From assembly GCA_965644295.1 (NCBI GenBank), contig CBFFRP010000533.1:1-63904 (forward strand): a stretch of 63,904 nt of DNA, in the 5' to 3' direction. This document shows positions 45,539 through 56,778 of the stretch, one piece after another; within the stretch, counting starts at the first letter, position 1; the number at the start of each line of letters is the position of its first letter. A model generated the notes under the pieces. It had not been told where the DNA came from, ran no database searches, and saw only the letters and a list, made by a program, of their open reading frames with translations. The DNA comes from Paraphysomonas bandaiensis. Taxonomy: Eukaryota; Chrysophyceae. The position numbers were made by a program, and so were the translations under genes.

Positions 45539-46213
45539 TTAGACTTTATTTGTCTCGGCTGGGACAGCAGCTGTGGTTGTTGATGTTAACAGGTGAACAA
45601 CACCGGAAATTATGAGAGTAAGAATAGACACACCCAAGCAATGAAAAGCGGGTCCATATTCTATATCCTGATCCGTATCATCCAACTCCTCGTAGCATTC
45701 GCTGAATGATGACATAGCAATAATAACAAATATCAAAGCAGCGACAGAACAAATGACACCGGTCACTTTCGTGCACGTTGTTCCCCTGGAATCACTAAAC
45801 CGCATTACAGTCACAATGACAAGGGGAATCATTAAAATCCACGCCATTAACAGAAAAACGATTGCCGCATTACCACTTTCCTCACACTCCTCACAAAAGT
45901 CATTATCGCAATCGTCATAATCAACTTCATCACCGGGATCATTTCCGTCTTCTTCTGCCGTCACAAGCATTCGAGTGCCAAAGTAAACCTTATAGTCTTC
46001 GCCATGAACACTGAACTCGCTATTTGCCCAGTTGCATGCAATTACGTTGTCTTCATTTCTGGATGATCCCGCCAAACCAACACAGAAGAAAATGAATGAT
46101 AGAACTGCACAGAACACAGCAAGAATCATCAAGTAGAATCGATTGGAGTCAAAGTACGATACTCCAACCCCGCCAATCTTTTTACAGAATGCATTATCTT
46201 CACAACCTTTCAT
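45539..46213 (-). CDS. Four-helix membrane protein, function unknown
   Basis: An uninterrupted 224-codon frame with four hydrophobic helices at about residues 27-48, 117-139, 147-166 and 188-210, a claudin/tetraspan-like topology. The first extramembrane loop is long and strongly acidic (EEDGNDPGDEVDYDDCDN) with a CxxC-type cluster (DFCEECEE). The loop between helices 3 and 4 is also acidic with one Cys. No family motif (such as tetraspanin CCG) is present. Met at 46213 is the first in frame. Recognised only as a membrane protein. Confidence 0.65.
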   Translation of the reverse strand: MKGCEDNAFCKKIGGVGVSYFDSNRFYLMILAVFCAVLSFIFFCVGLAGSSRNEDNVIACNWANSEFSVHGEDYKVYFGTRMLVTAEEDGNDPGDEVDYDDCDNDFCEECEESGNAAIVFLLMAWILMIPLVIVTVMRFSDSRGTTCTKVTGVICSVAALIFVIIAMSSFSECYEELDDTDQDIEYGPAFHCLGVSILTLIISGVVHLLTSTTTAAVPAETNKV

Positions 46214-48465
46214 GGCACAGTGTTTTGCTTCGCATAAACCGACTTCGAATAGTTATCACAGTGTCTCGTAAATATGATATGTTTAATTTCATGCTTCCGT
46301 ACATTCTAATGCTTATAAAATAGGCTGACAAGCTTTCGAACAGCGTTTGGAACTCTTTGTTTGAATTCTTTGATCTGTTGCAACATAAGAAACCAGTGAG
46401 ACACATGGACCTGTACGTCACTCCATTCTTAACGGACGAAATACAGTTACTTGACATAGCCAGCGAATCATATTGCTCGTAGTTCTTATATAATGATATT
46501 ACTGGCTATGAGACTATTATGAGAGTATAATGTGAAATACAACAGTATTATGTGAATACATCTACTGCTGGATACTCTGATACCCAATAAATCCCTTTAG
46601 GCCTAAATAACCCATATTTTTAGGAATTTTTTAAGGGATTTTGATGTTGGTTATTATAAATGCCTGATATTTGTACATTGTACAGCCCACAACCCACCCT
46701 CATAGATACAGTCACAGTGATGCCTGAGGACACCAAGAGCGTGTCTCATATGCCGCTTGATCAGACATATGCCACTAATATTCATAGCTAGACACAACCA
46801 CTCGGTTATATCAAACACTCTCTCATGAATATGCGGCTCTATTGCTCACATCATAAAGAAGTTGCCACTGCATTGAAAACACACACAGAGACAGTTAGAA
46901 TCCTACATGAAAGCGAGACCTGATGAGCGTATGGTGTGTTTGGGGCATCAACTCATATGGAGGGTTAGTGCTTGACACTGCACTCATTATCTACACCACG
47001 CCTGGTCCGGAGAACGCAACTGATACTCCACCAATAAAATCAGAGCCAGCTAGGTATGTATGTATATGTATGTATATGCTAGCTACAGTATAGTTATTAT
47101 TATAGTAGCAAAATTTGGCCTGGCAATATATCGATATATTCTCTTCATGCTTGTGTGTCTTTCATTATATATTTAATTAATCATAACTTACTCTTCATAA
47201 TCAAATAACTCATCTGTTATTATAATATCTTCCCTACTCCGAGGGCATGTCCTAGTAAAGTGCTAGTTTTGATCAAACTAAGTTGCGTAAAGATTGTTAC
47301 TGAAATCAAAGCGTATTCTTTGTGTGACGGCACCAAGCAAGACCTACACTATCCTGACATAGCCTATATAGGATTATGAGAAACCCCGGGCATTCTAGGG
47401 GAGGAAGGGCTCGGCCAATTCTGTGCTAGGCCTATACTGAGTCATTCATGATCTTTGTTAGGTGATGGGGAAGTGAACATAGCCCTACTAGAATCTCCGA
47501 GAAATACATATGTAAGTCATGCATAGCTATGAGAAATCCCGCGTAATCTTAGCGAAGGTAAACACGGGTGAGGAGGCAACAGAATCTGCGCGTGATCTAT
47601 GCGGCAGGGTTGAGAATCAATTAATTGATTCAAGTTTTATTCAATTATAATTTGCAATTATTACTTGCTGTGCATCTCAATTTCAATCATTGCAATTATT
47701 TAATAGTAAACTACATTACCTGCAAATATATTGCTACTCCATCTGTCATTTCATTCCAGAGACGACGGTTAGTGCTTAAAGATATAAGTAATTCTAAATT
47801 CTAATCAGTCATAGCAATCTTAGCTCTACTGCACAGCCTTTTTACCTTATTGGTTGGGCGCAAATGCTTAATGCTGTGGCGTAATATCGAAGCATAATCT
47901 AAGCTGTTGCGAGGCTATCTAGTCATGCAAAGTTGATTATGACACTTGAGCGTAGAAACATGAATCCGTATCGTGTAGATTCGTTGCATTCTTACGATCC
48001 AATTACATGTTTTGAGATGCTTATATGCCCTCCATGAAGCCCTGCAAGAAGATCCTGATGTGCCTGTGGAGAGCGAGAAGTAGTTACGATTCGTTGTCTC
48101 TATTATAATAATATGCATATTTATAGAGAGATACATGAGAAACATCTCTGGTAAAATATCCCCCAGGACACTTTGTTGAGAGGAGGGTCAATATTCTGCT
48201 TGCTCGCTGCGTTTGCGTTGAGTGATAGAGCAAAAGTGGTTGCACCTTGGTGACGCACAAGCAGCTTTCGTAGCCTTTGCTTGAATAGATATTGATATAT
48301 ATGAATCCATATACGAATATCGTTTCTGAATACACATTTAACCTTCCAATACTATCGTATTGTTATTAGTCGGACATAGTAAGTCAACAGAACATTCTAG
48401 ATAGCTAATTCATAAACGGAATCCGATTAATATACCTATCATTTCTAACATTGCTAGATTTAGCA
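46214..48465. other. Gene-poor spacer
   Basis: About 2.25 kb without a supported gene. It contains a partial family A repeat (48190-48275) and two loosely similar TATGAGAAAyCCCG stretches (47377 and 47529). Confidence 0.5.
48190..48275 (+). repeat. Dispersed repeat family A, partial copy 5
   Basis: GCTTGCTCGCTGCGTTTGCG, GTGGTTGCACCTTGGTGACG and CACAAGCAGCTTTCGTAGC, then ends. It lacks the shared 3' end. Confidence 0.75.
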
Positions 48466-51400
48466 TTACAGCATTACGTTGTCCTCTCCAATGAGCCTGC
48501 CGATCTTGTCTACGATAGTTCCACCACCTGGGCTGTTGGCTACATCACGCCAACCGTGAACAAAGTCATTGTGATAGAGACAGCCGTTGTTGTCCTTGTC
48601 GAACCTACGCGTATTGGTCACAACGATATACACATCACTACTCAGTGCTAATACAAGGAGCTATAGATAACATTATACGTACTTTTGAAACATCTGCATC
48701 TCCTTAAATAGGTTCCCCTTCTCGCCTGTGATAAGACGGAAAATGGTACTGAATTGCATGGGATTCAAGGAGGGTTCATTGCCGTCAACCCTTCGAGCGT
48801 AAGAATGGAAGCAGCGCTCAAGTTGTTCATCAGTAGTGATCGATCCTTCTGCGGTCACACGGCTACGCTCAGCCTCCTTCTCGAGTCTTTCGGCCCGTGT
48901 TCCAAGTTTGCGGCCCATATCCTTGAGAGAAGGACAACGGCTGCCAAGAGTACGGGCAGTAGATGTCGACGTAGAAGTCCCTACTGAGGTAGTGGACTCT
49001 CCATGGGAGAGTTCACCCAACGACTCCACCTGTGCATGTGTTGTCAATGTCATGGTTTAATTCCAATGCAGTATCAAACAAACCTCATGCGCCCGGATAT
49101 CGTCGTCATCGAAGTCATCGCCAGCTTCGCCGGCTTCCTCGTCACTATCTGGAGCAAGGTTGACACCTTCTATCTTCTTAACAAGATTCTCTTCCTCTTC
49201 ACTGGAAGCAGCAGCAGCGACTGCCATTTCGGCATCCAACGCCGCAGCTTCCGCTGCTAGCCGGGCATTCTCCTCCTCTACACGTCGTGCTTCCTCTACC
49301 TTCAGTCGCTCTAGAAGACGCTGTGCGTCTCCAACCTCATTTCCGGAGTAATTGATAGACTGAGCAGTCTGAATAGCTTCCTCCAAAGAGGGAGCCATTT
49401 CATACGCGATGGCAGAGTTTAGGATACCCTTAACTTCTTCTATCATCGCCTTCTCTTTGCGTAAAGCCAAGAGCTGGGCACGAGCATTGTTAATCAGGTT
49501 CTGGTCAACAGATACTTCTTCTCCAGCGTGAAGTGCTGATGTCAGGTCATCGCAATTATCAATGGACGCATTCTCAGACGCCGCAACTAAGGCCTTCTCC
49601 GCTTCCTCACGAGCCTGTCGCACTGCCTCTTCGCGGGCTTGTAATGCTGCCAGGTGTTCCCTAGCTTGCACGAGAACTGGGAAGTCTACTTCAATCTCCT
49701 CCAAACATTCTGCTTGCTTGATGGCAGCGGCTATAGCAGCGCTATCATCCTGACTCATAGCTGAAAGAAGACGACCACTCGCTTCATCAACGACCTTCTG
49801 CCTTCTGTCGGCCTCTTCCAATTTAAGTCGTTCTTCTTCAGCTAAGACAGCTCGGCGTCGAGCTTCCTCTTCAGCAGCCTTCCTTTTGGTCTCTTCCTCT
49901 GCCCTCGCTCTGGCCTCGGCCTCTTCCTTCTGCTTCTTCTCCTCGGCTTCTGCACGAGCCCTAGCTGCTATTGCCTCCTCCCTCGCCCTTTCCCTAGCCT
50001 CTTGCTCCTCCACACGTTTCTTTTCTATACTCAGAATGTGCGCACCTCCATTGGCAATAGCAATGGCATGGTACAGGGTAGACGCCCAGTCCATCATCTC
50101 ATCCATGGTCACCCCTTGCATTATCAGAGACGTCACGCCGGACACTACTCGAAAGCAGAAAAACTTTCCGGTTTCTGCGGAAGACATTAGGGACACCGCG
50201 CTACCCATCAGTGGAACTTCCCCCTTCACTGCAGCGTCAGGGCTATCATTCTCTTTATACACAAGCCTGCCCTCTTCCAGCACAAAGAAACGTTCCTTCC
50301 AGTTCTTTTGAGTGTTACCCCGGCGCTGCCGAGAGAGCTTCACAAGATATCCGCTCTTCTTTGGGGCCCGCCGGAAACCGAGATGCAAAGGTGGTTTCCA
50401 GTTTTTGAGCTGCTCGATAGTTTGTGCATAGGACTTGAGAATACATGATTCACCATTAATAGAGGTCAATGCGGACCCGATAGACACCCCCGTTTCCCTA
50501 AAGTTTGATAGTTTCACAAGGGCCCATTCCGCCGATCGCTCCAACACCACTCCAAGAGGTTTATCTTCGTGGAAACATACATCGTAAAAGACGTCCTCCT
50601 CTAGCTTAGCGAGAGCAGCCTGTAGCAAAGGATCGTCATTCTCAGGCTCGGAATTGGCTATCGATGATCTAATCGCATGAATCCATGCCGACGTACTCTC
50701 CCTTGAGTCGGACATTACGTGTAGAACCTTCTTAGAGGTTACTAGCTCGAATGCGTAATGGCCAAGATTCGTCTCAAATACACTACAGTTTGGGTGAATC
50801 TCATACAAGTCGATCACTTCCATCTGTCCGTCTGTGTTCTTTTCCATAACTAGAATTTCATTTGCCGTTAGAACGAAGTAGTATTCGTCCCACACGTCCC
50901 CTCCCTTGGGTGGGCGCATACGAAGTTTTCCTCTCTTAGTTGCGTTCGCGTAAGCATTTTCGATTCGCTCTACTGTCGCCTTCTCGTCTGCTGCGTATTT
51001 ATTCAAAATATTCATGATACCCTTCTTCCAAGCGTTATACTCGTGGCTATTTGAGTCGAATCGTAAACCGAGTCTAATAAATAGATTTGCTATATTAACA
51101 CAGAGTGTCATAAACATTGACGTGCTTACGTGGAATTCGTGGAGGTGTCTGCAAGAGTAATGCTAAGCTTATCATCATTTGCAACGATAGTGGTATCCGG
51201 TGTAAACTTCATCATACCCTGTACACAACATAGTAGTGAGAAAACAAAAACACATTCTATAAAAATATGACCTGAATGGCGCTGGTATGCTCATGATCCT
51301 GATGCCATGTTATCGCCGCGTCATGCAATATAAAAAACTTGCGAGACTTTCCTCTATCCACTAGACCGCCTTTCTTGGTAATGTATCCTCTGATAGAATT

Positions 51401-51727
51401 CTTTGCTTGTAAGATTGATTCCTCAATTGCTCCCTTCCAAGAAGCTCTCTCATCAGCATCTTTAGCAGCTACTATGAGTGTATGGAAGGGTGTTGTAATA
51501 GTGATACAGTGAGGCCTTCCCGGCATAGTAGATTCCTCTACAGATGCTTCTGATGTAAGTAGAAGATCCCCTCTAGCCTTATCGACTGAGTTATGGTCTA
51601 CATAGTACGTCATGGTGTTCCCATTGAGCATGAAGTATCTCTTCTTCCAGTTACGACCAGAGCCTTTGGCTAACTTGATTAGATAGCCTGATTTCACTAT
51701 ACTCGCCTCTAGTTTGATGGCGGACAT
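48466..51727 (-). CDS. Multi-PH, PDZ-like, coiled-coil, EF-hand scaffold protein
   Basis: Five exons (51727-51272, 51218-51130, 51073-49084, 49029-48683, 48604-48466) give 1,006 aa with all junctions in frame. PH domains lie at about 8-108 (SGYLIKL...RNWKKRYFML), 112-207 (split by two introns), 224-319 and 420-522 (SGYLVKL...KNWKERFFVL). A PDZ-like segment at about 343-418 holds LGVVLE and GSALTSINGE. An Ala/Glu/Arg coiled coil follows (about 525-600), then helical repeats to about 810, an acidic stretch (DDFDDDD) and a single EF-hand near 963 (DKDNNGCLYHND, Asp instead of Glu at the last position). Probably a phosphoinositide-binding, calcium-responsive membrane-cortex adaptor. No named orthologue was recognised. 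Confidence 0.85.
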
Positions 51728-51962
51728 GGTTTTATTGGATAGAGGGGAGGGGGAATGAATGTGATGTCTTGTGAGATGGATAGATGGATGGATGTGTCTA
51801 TCTCTATATATGTCTGTGTATATATGTATGCACTGCTGTGTCTATGTACAGTGTACGCACAGAGTGTGTATGTATGTAGAGAGGTGTGTGTACATATTTT
51901 CTAACAGTAATATTTTGGTGGGGAATTTTTTTCCACATACATATACAGTATTTGGAGGTATA
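51728..51962. promoter_or_regulatory. 5' region of the PH scaffold gene
   Basis: GGATGGAT and TGTATG low-complexity runs directly upstream of the start, ending at the foldback element. Probable promoter; no specific site recognised. Confidence 0.35.
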
Positions 51963-54512
51963 CCTACAAACCTGGTAAATCGGGGCCCCCAGAAAAATCG
52001 GGGCCCCCACAAACCAAAAAACAGTCCGATATGACCGTCAATAAACCACCTTAACAAACACTAATTCCTTCAATAACTACACACTCAATCAACTAACACA
52101 TACAACGCCATGTCCCTCGTATGCACGAGTGTTCATATCATTAGGACACCTCTCCGCTCATCCATACTACTGCTGATTTCAACCAGCAATGTGAGGTGAA
52201 CAACTGTGTCTGCAGTGTTCCTGGTGTCCATCCGCTGTGCTCCGTAAACCCTTCACTTACACTTTACACTGGTAAGAATGGAGATAATTAGAGACATTGA
52301 CTCTATGTGATGTGGTGTGTGTTTTCATATGAAGGCTCGGGAATGTTAATGCTCTGTCTATAATGTATATATTATATATATGGCCTCATACTAGCGGACT
52401 GATTCCTTATGCCATAGAGTGACTCTGGATAGAGAATCTACATCGAAGATTATTTACTTTCCTCCAATACAGCTTGAGTAATCTCTCTGGCTTGTTAAAA
52501 GTAACCTATTGGCGTAGGTTTGTTTCGTTACGTGCTCTACGTGGAGTGTAGATATCACTCCACTATCGCCCTATAGGAATTGCCATTTGATCTCCCTGGC
52601 TTTTCCGGAACGCAACACCTCTCACAGAGATCACCACGTTCGCTTGATGACTACGTACCATGTACAGTAGGTTCACGATGCAACTTGTATTTATGTTAGT
52701 CCTGCCTTGTATAATATAGGTCCTTGACTGATTGTGTAACGTTTCCGTGTGCCTTATATGTAATATCTAATTAAGATAGTTCCATCCTGTCTTTGTTTGT
52801 ATTTAGAAATCAGATATCCACGAATTGAAGAAGAAACGCACTATATTCTACCATATTATTGTACCATTATTTGCTTCATACTGCAACACGTGTATTACAT
52901 TACATACCACTGAGAGTATTAATGTACAATATAGTAGAAAAGCAAATGATCATTAAGTTAAAGAATAACTAGTCTATAAAGCAGGAAAGTAATCAACAAA
53001 ACTGTAATGAACGTATAATATAACAAGATATTTCGAATGTTAAATCATAAGCTACCTCGTAATTGTTAGATTTGATAGTACATTAGGCGCATCATTCTCT
53101 TGCTAAATGCGAACTTCTTCCTTTTCTGCTCTCAAAGATGTCTTCAGCTACCTTTTCTGCCGCGGATAATAAGGCCAACTTTATCAATGATATTGACCGC
53201 TTTCTTTCTTCTTGTACTCTTACGGCTTTAGCACAGCGGTCCTCTTCTCTCATAAGCGTGAGCTCTGCTGCAGGCCGTTTTCTTTCTGCAGGATCTCTTG
53301 AAGCCATTTCCTCCCGATATTGGCAACTACACTCTCGTGACTCACTATTTCAGACCAATGACAGATATGGGTCAGTTCATCTATGTTGATGTTCGTATGT
53401 CCCGGTGATATGCCCGAAACAATAATCTCAGGGTAAGTAACAGTTCCACGAAGTTTTACATATTAGGACAACGTCGTAAGAGAACGTTTCCTGCTTTATA
53501 GACTAGTTATTCTTTAACTTAATGATCATTTGCTTTTCTACTATATTGTACATTAATACTCTCAGTGGTATGTAATGTAATACACGTGTTGCAGTATGAA
53601 GCAAATAATGGTACAATAATATGGTAGAATATAGTGCGTTTCTTCTTCAATTCGTGGATATCTGATTTCTAAATACAAACAAAGACAGGATGGAACTATC
53701 TTAATTAGATATTACATATAAGGCACACGGAAACGTTACACAATCAGTCAAGGACCTATATTATACAAGGCAGGACTAACATAAATACAAGTTGCATCGT
53801 GAACCTACTGTACATGGTACGTAGTCATCAAGCAAACGTGGTGATCTCTGTGAGAGGTGTTGCGTTCCGGAAAAGCCAGGGAGATCAAATGGCAATTCCT
53901 ATAGGGCGATAGTGGAGTGATATCTACACTCCACGTAGAGCACGTAACGAAACAAACCTACGCCAATAGGTTACTTTTAACAAGCCAGAGAGATTACTCA
54001 AGCTGTATTGGAGGAAAGTAAATAATCTTCGATGTAGATTCTCTATCCAGAGTCACTCTATGGCATAAGGAATCAGTCCGCTAGTATGAGGCCATATATA
54101 TAATATATACATTATAGACAGAGCATTAAGATTCCCGAGCCTTCATATGAAAACACACACCACATCACATAGAGTCAATGTCTCTAATTATCTCCATTCT
54201 TACCAGTGTAAAGTGTAAGTGAAGGGTTTACGGAGCACAGCGGATGGACACTAGGAACACTGCCGACACAGTTGTTCACCTCACATTGCTGGTTGAAATC
54301 AGCAGTAGTATGGATGAGCGGAGAGGTGTCCTAATGATATGAACACTCGTGCATACGAGGGACATGGCGTTGTATGTGTTAGTTGATTGAGTGTGTAGTT
54401 ATTGAAGGAATTAGTGTTTGTTAAGGTGGTTTATTGACGGTCATATCGGACTGTTTTTTGGTTTGTGGGGGCCCCGATTTTTCTGGGGGCCCCGATTTAC
54501 CAGGTTTGTAGG
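51963..54512. mobile_element. Foldback transposon with 1,026-bp inverted arms
   Basis: The left arm 51963-52988 is the reverse complement of the right arm 53487-54512. The arms are equal in length and I noticed only about five substitutions (e.g. around 52255, 52340 and 52640). Each arm tip contains two tandem copies of AATCGGGGCCCCCA. TATA flanks both ends (51959-51962, 54513-54516), a likely target duplication. The 498-bp centre encodes no transposase, only one small ORF. It sits in the divergent spacer between the PH scaffold and centrin genes. Class unassigned. Confidence 0.9.
53092..53307 (-). CDS. Small ORF in the foldback centre
   Basis: 71 codons of a very charged helical peptide (MASRDPAERKRPAAELTLMR start, EERKRSISLIKLALLSAAEK later). 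No domain recognised. It could be a captured host exon or chance; the lack of any other coding material in the element is the only reason to note it. Confidence 0.25.
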   Translation of the reverse strand: MASRDPAERKRPAAELTLMREEDRCAKAVRVQEERKRSISLIKLALLSAAEKVAEDIFESRKGRSSHLARE

Positions 54513-54516
54513 TATA

Positions 54517-54751
54517 CAAGTGGGGTGTACGGACATGGGGGTATTTCTTTGTATATATCATATATTTCCTTGATTTATATAAAAATTAAGTTATTTATAT
54601 CAAATATTGGGATATTTTAACTGAATCGATCGTTACTCGTATGTATGTATATCGCCCTATTAATTTAAATCCTCCTACCAATCCACTCATACACACTCCA
54701 TACATCCATTACAAGCCATAAGTACATCCACTAGACTCTGTTTATTATCCC
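54517..54751. promoter_or_regulatory. Centrin upstream region
   Basis: 235 bp of AT-rich DNA between the foldback end and the centrin start. The likely promoter; nothing specific seen. Confidence 0.35.
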
Positions 54752-55452
54752 ATGAACATGTCTAAATCAAGAAGTGCCCCTCGACCATCACGGGTGATAC
54801 TGATAAGCTCTATCACTGTATATTCCATATGATCACATGTGTTTTCAGGGACCGAAAATTGACCTCTCAGATGATCAAAAATTAGAATTAAGAGAAGCAT
54901 TTGAACTATTTGATGCTGATAAAACAGGATCCATTGACTTACATGAACTCAAAGTATTAATGCGAGCACTTGGGTTTGATGTCAAGAAGCAGGATGTCGT
55001 TCGTATGGTTCATGATGTTGATCCCAATAATTCAGGAGCTGTAGATTATCCACAATTCTTAGAAATAAGTAATTTGTATTTATAACTTGTATATTTATAT
55101 TTATTTTTGTTATGGTAGTGACAGACAGATATGCTGAGAGGAATCCGGAGGAAGAAATTATTAAAGCATTCCAGGTAACTATTTATTTCAGTTCATATTA
55201 AACCTAATCGCGTGTACAGTTGTTTGATGATGATCACAGTGGACGCATCAGTTTACGTAATATGAAGCGTGTAGCTCGTGAGCTGGGGGAAAACCTGAGC
55301 GAAGATGAGCTCCAGGCTATGATCGACGAGTTTGACAGAGATCAGGATGGCGAGATATCTGGAGACGAATTTATGTGGGTATTACGTGTGCCACTTGCTG
55401 TAGTTTTAACCACTCTTGCAGGTATATAATGAAACAGTCAACAATGTACTGA
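54752..55452 (+). CDS. CETN: Centrin (caltractin)
   Basis: Five exons (54752-54793, 54849-55068, 55119-55174, 55220-55374, 55422-55452) with introns of 45-55 nt yield 167 aa, the normal centrin length. A short basic N-terminus ([14 protein letters not shown]) precedes four EF-hands. EF1 [12 protein letters not shown] and EF4 [12 protein letters not shown] look fully competent; EF2 [12 protein letters not shown] and EF3 [12 protein letters not shown] lack the final Glu. [20 protein letters not shown] and the terminus [13 protein letters not shown] are diagnostic. Centrins are calcium-binding proteins of basal bodies, centrioles and the nuclear-pore/DNA-repair machinery. The start and terminal mini-exons were fixed by splice consensus and family length. 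Confidence 0.96.
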
Positions 55453-55692
55453 GTGAATATATCTCAAGTCGCATGGCATCATATCGTGATATATCAAAAC
55501 AGTTGTGCAGTTGTAGTGTGCCGTATATGTTGAGTTCGCGCGTTTTATGATTAACTAAATATTGGTGCTACTTGGTTCATGATTTAAGTCAGAAACTTGC
55601 CCAATTAGTCGTATTAATTCGCCGAAACACTCAGGCGTAGATGAAGGCGCTTTAGTAGGAACTGTTTTAGGTTTAACAACCAAGTCTTATTT

Positions 55693-55823
55693 TCCTGCTT
55701 TGTAGATACTTTTATGAGTCTGCCAATATTGCGTAGTGTATATCGGCCATTGAGGGACCTCAAAATGACCGATATATTCTACGCAATGGCCGACTTATAA
55801 AAATATGAGAAAAGCAGGAATAT
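55693..55823. repeat. Long imperfect hairpin 3' of centrin
   Basis: Arms of about 60 nt: the left arm CCTGCTTTGTAGATACTTTTAT..ATTGCGTAG..TATATCGG..CATT pairs with the right arm AATG.CCGATATATTCTACG CAAT...GAGAAAAGCAGG. The loop is about GAGGGACCTC. The inner 20 bp are nearly perfect. It could be a MITE or a transcribed hairpin. Confidence 0.65.
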
Positions 55824-56113
55824 GAGAAGTATATATATGAGATATGAGAACCATGTGTGTATGTATGTATGTATTTCGCTGGCGCCCTTCACTTAAAGCA
55901 TATTATACGTATGAGTCTAATAGTTGACAATATACATATATACTTCATTCCGGTATATAACTCTAAAGCCCAAAAAGCAGGATTTCACATGACTATTGAA
56001 ATGTCAGATTGTGTGATACTACAGTCTAGTAGATTAATAAAATGAAAACTTGACTGTGTGCACATACATCCAAACTTCTGATAATGGGTTTGTAACTATG
56101 TCAGTAGCTATAC

Positions 56114-56181
56114 CAGGGCCTGGTAACTGGTAACCATTAATGGCCATTAATGCCATTACCATTAATGGTTACCAGGCCCTG
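56114..56181. mobile_element. 68-bp hAT-like MITE
   Basis: Ends CAGGGCCTGGTAAC and GGTTACCAGGCCCTG enclose CCATTAATGG palindromes. A perfect 8-bp target duplication AGCTATAC lies at 56106-56113 and 56182-56189. Almost nothing but its inverted repeats remains. Confidence 0.8.
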
Positions 56182-56262
56182 AGCTATACATCTTAAGATG
56201 CTATATATAATTTAGTCAGCCAATTAATTGCAATTAAGTGGCAACAATTACCAATACTAATA

Positions 56263-56770
56263 TTGAAAGTCTTTTATTTAGCAATAGGCGTTAAAAACCT
56301 GCACCGATTTAGTAGCTAGATGAATGCTAGACAAACTAGTTAGACCTCTACCTGTAACTAATCAGTACACACTTTTTTTATCCTACTATTTAACGCTACG
56401 AAAGTTGCTTGTGCGTCGCCGCAAGCACCAAGGTGCAACCACTTCCGCTCTGAGTTCTTAAGGTGAACATCCCGGATGCTTGACTTCAGCAGGCAGCCCA
56501 ATACCCCGGTTACCCTTCAGGTGGGCCCTGTCCCGGATGCCCTTCAGGTGGGCCCATTTCCGGATGCCTGTTTATTCGTCAGGGCCCAAAGACGTCTACA
56601 CAAGTGACACTTATTGGTGTCCATTGTACCACACAAGCATTCGGCTATGAGTGGGAAGAAGAATATCTGCTGACTATGTTTGCGGCTCACGTTAGTTTCC
56701 CAGAGAGAATCTCTCCGGTACTTATCCCCCAGAACACCACGAAAAGGTGCGAGTCCGACTTTGTTGAGGG
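56263..56770 (-). repeat. Dispersed repeat family A, copy 6 (long, minus)
   Basis: Reverse complement aligns with 33690-34175 over its length. It includes two tandem GGGCCCACCTGAAGGG-type blocks and the GTTGCACCTTGGTGCTTGCG core. It ends in CCTATTGCTAAATAAAAGAC. Flanked by ACCAATACTAAT (56244-56255) and the same sequence at 56771-56778, continued at 57592, consistent with a long target duplication later split by the hAT element. Confidence 0.7.
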
Positions 56771-56778
56771 ACCAATAC

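Noticed and set aside
49160-50408. Plus-strand Ser/Ala-rich frames opposite the PH scaffold gene
   Set aside because: Antisense of Glu/Ala/Arg coiled-coil codons; no domain.
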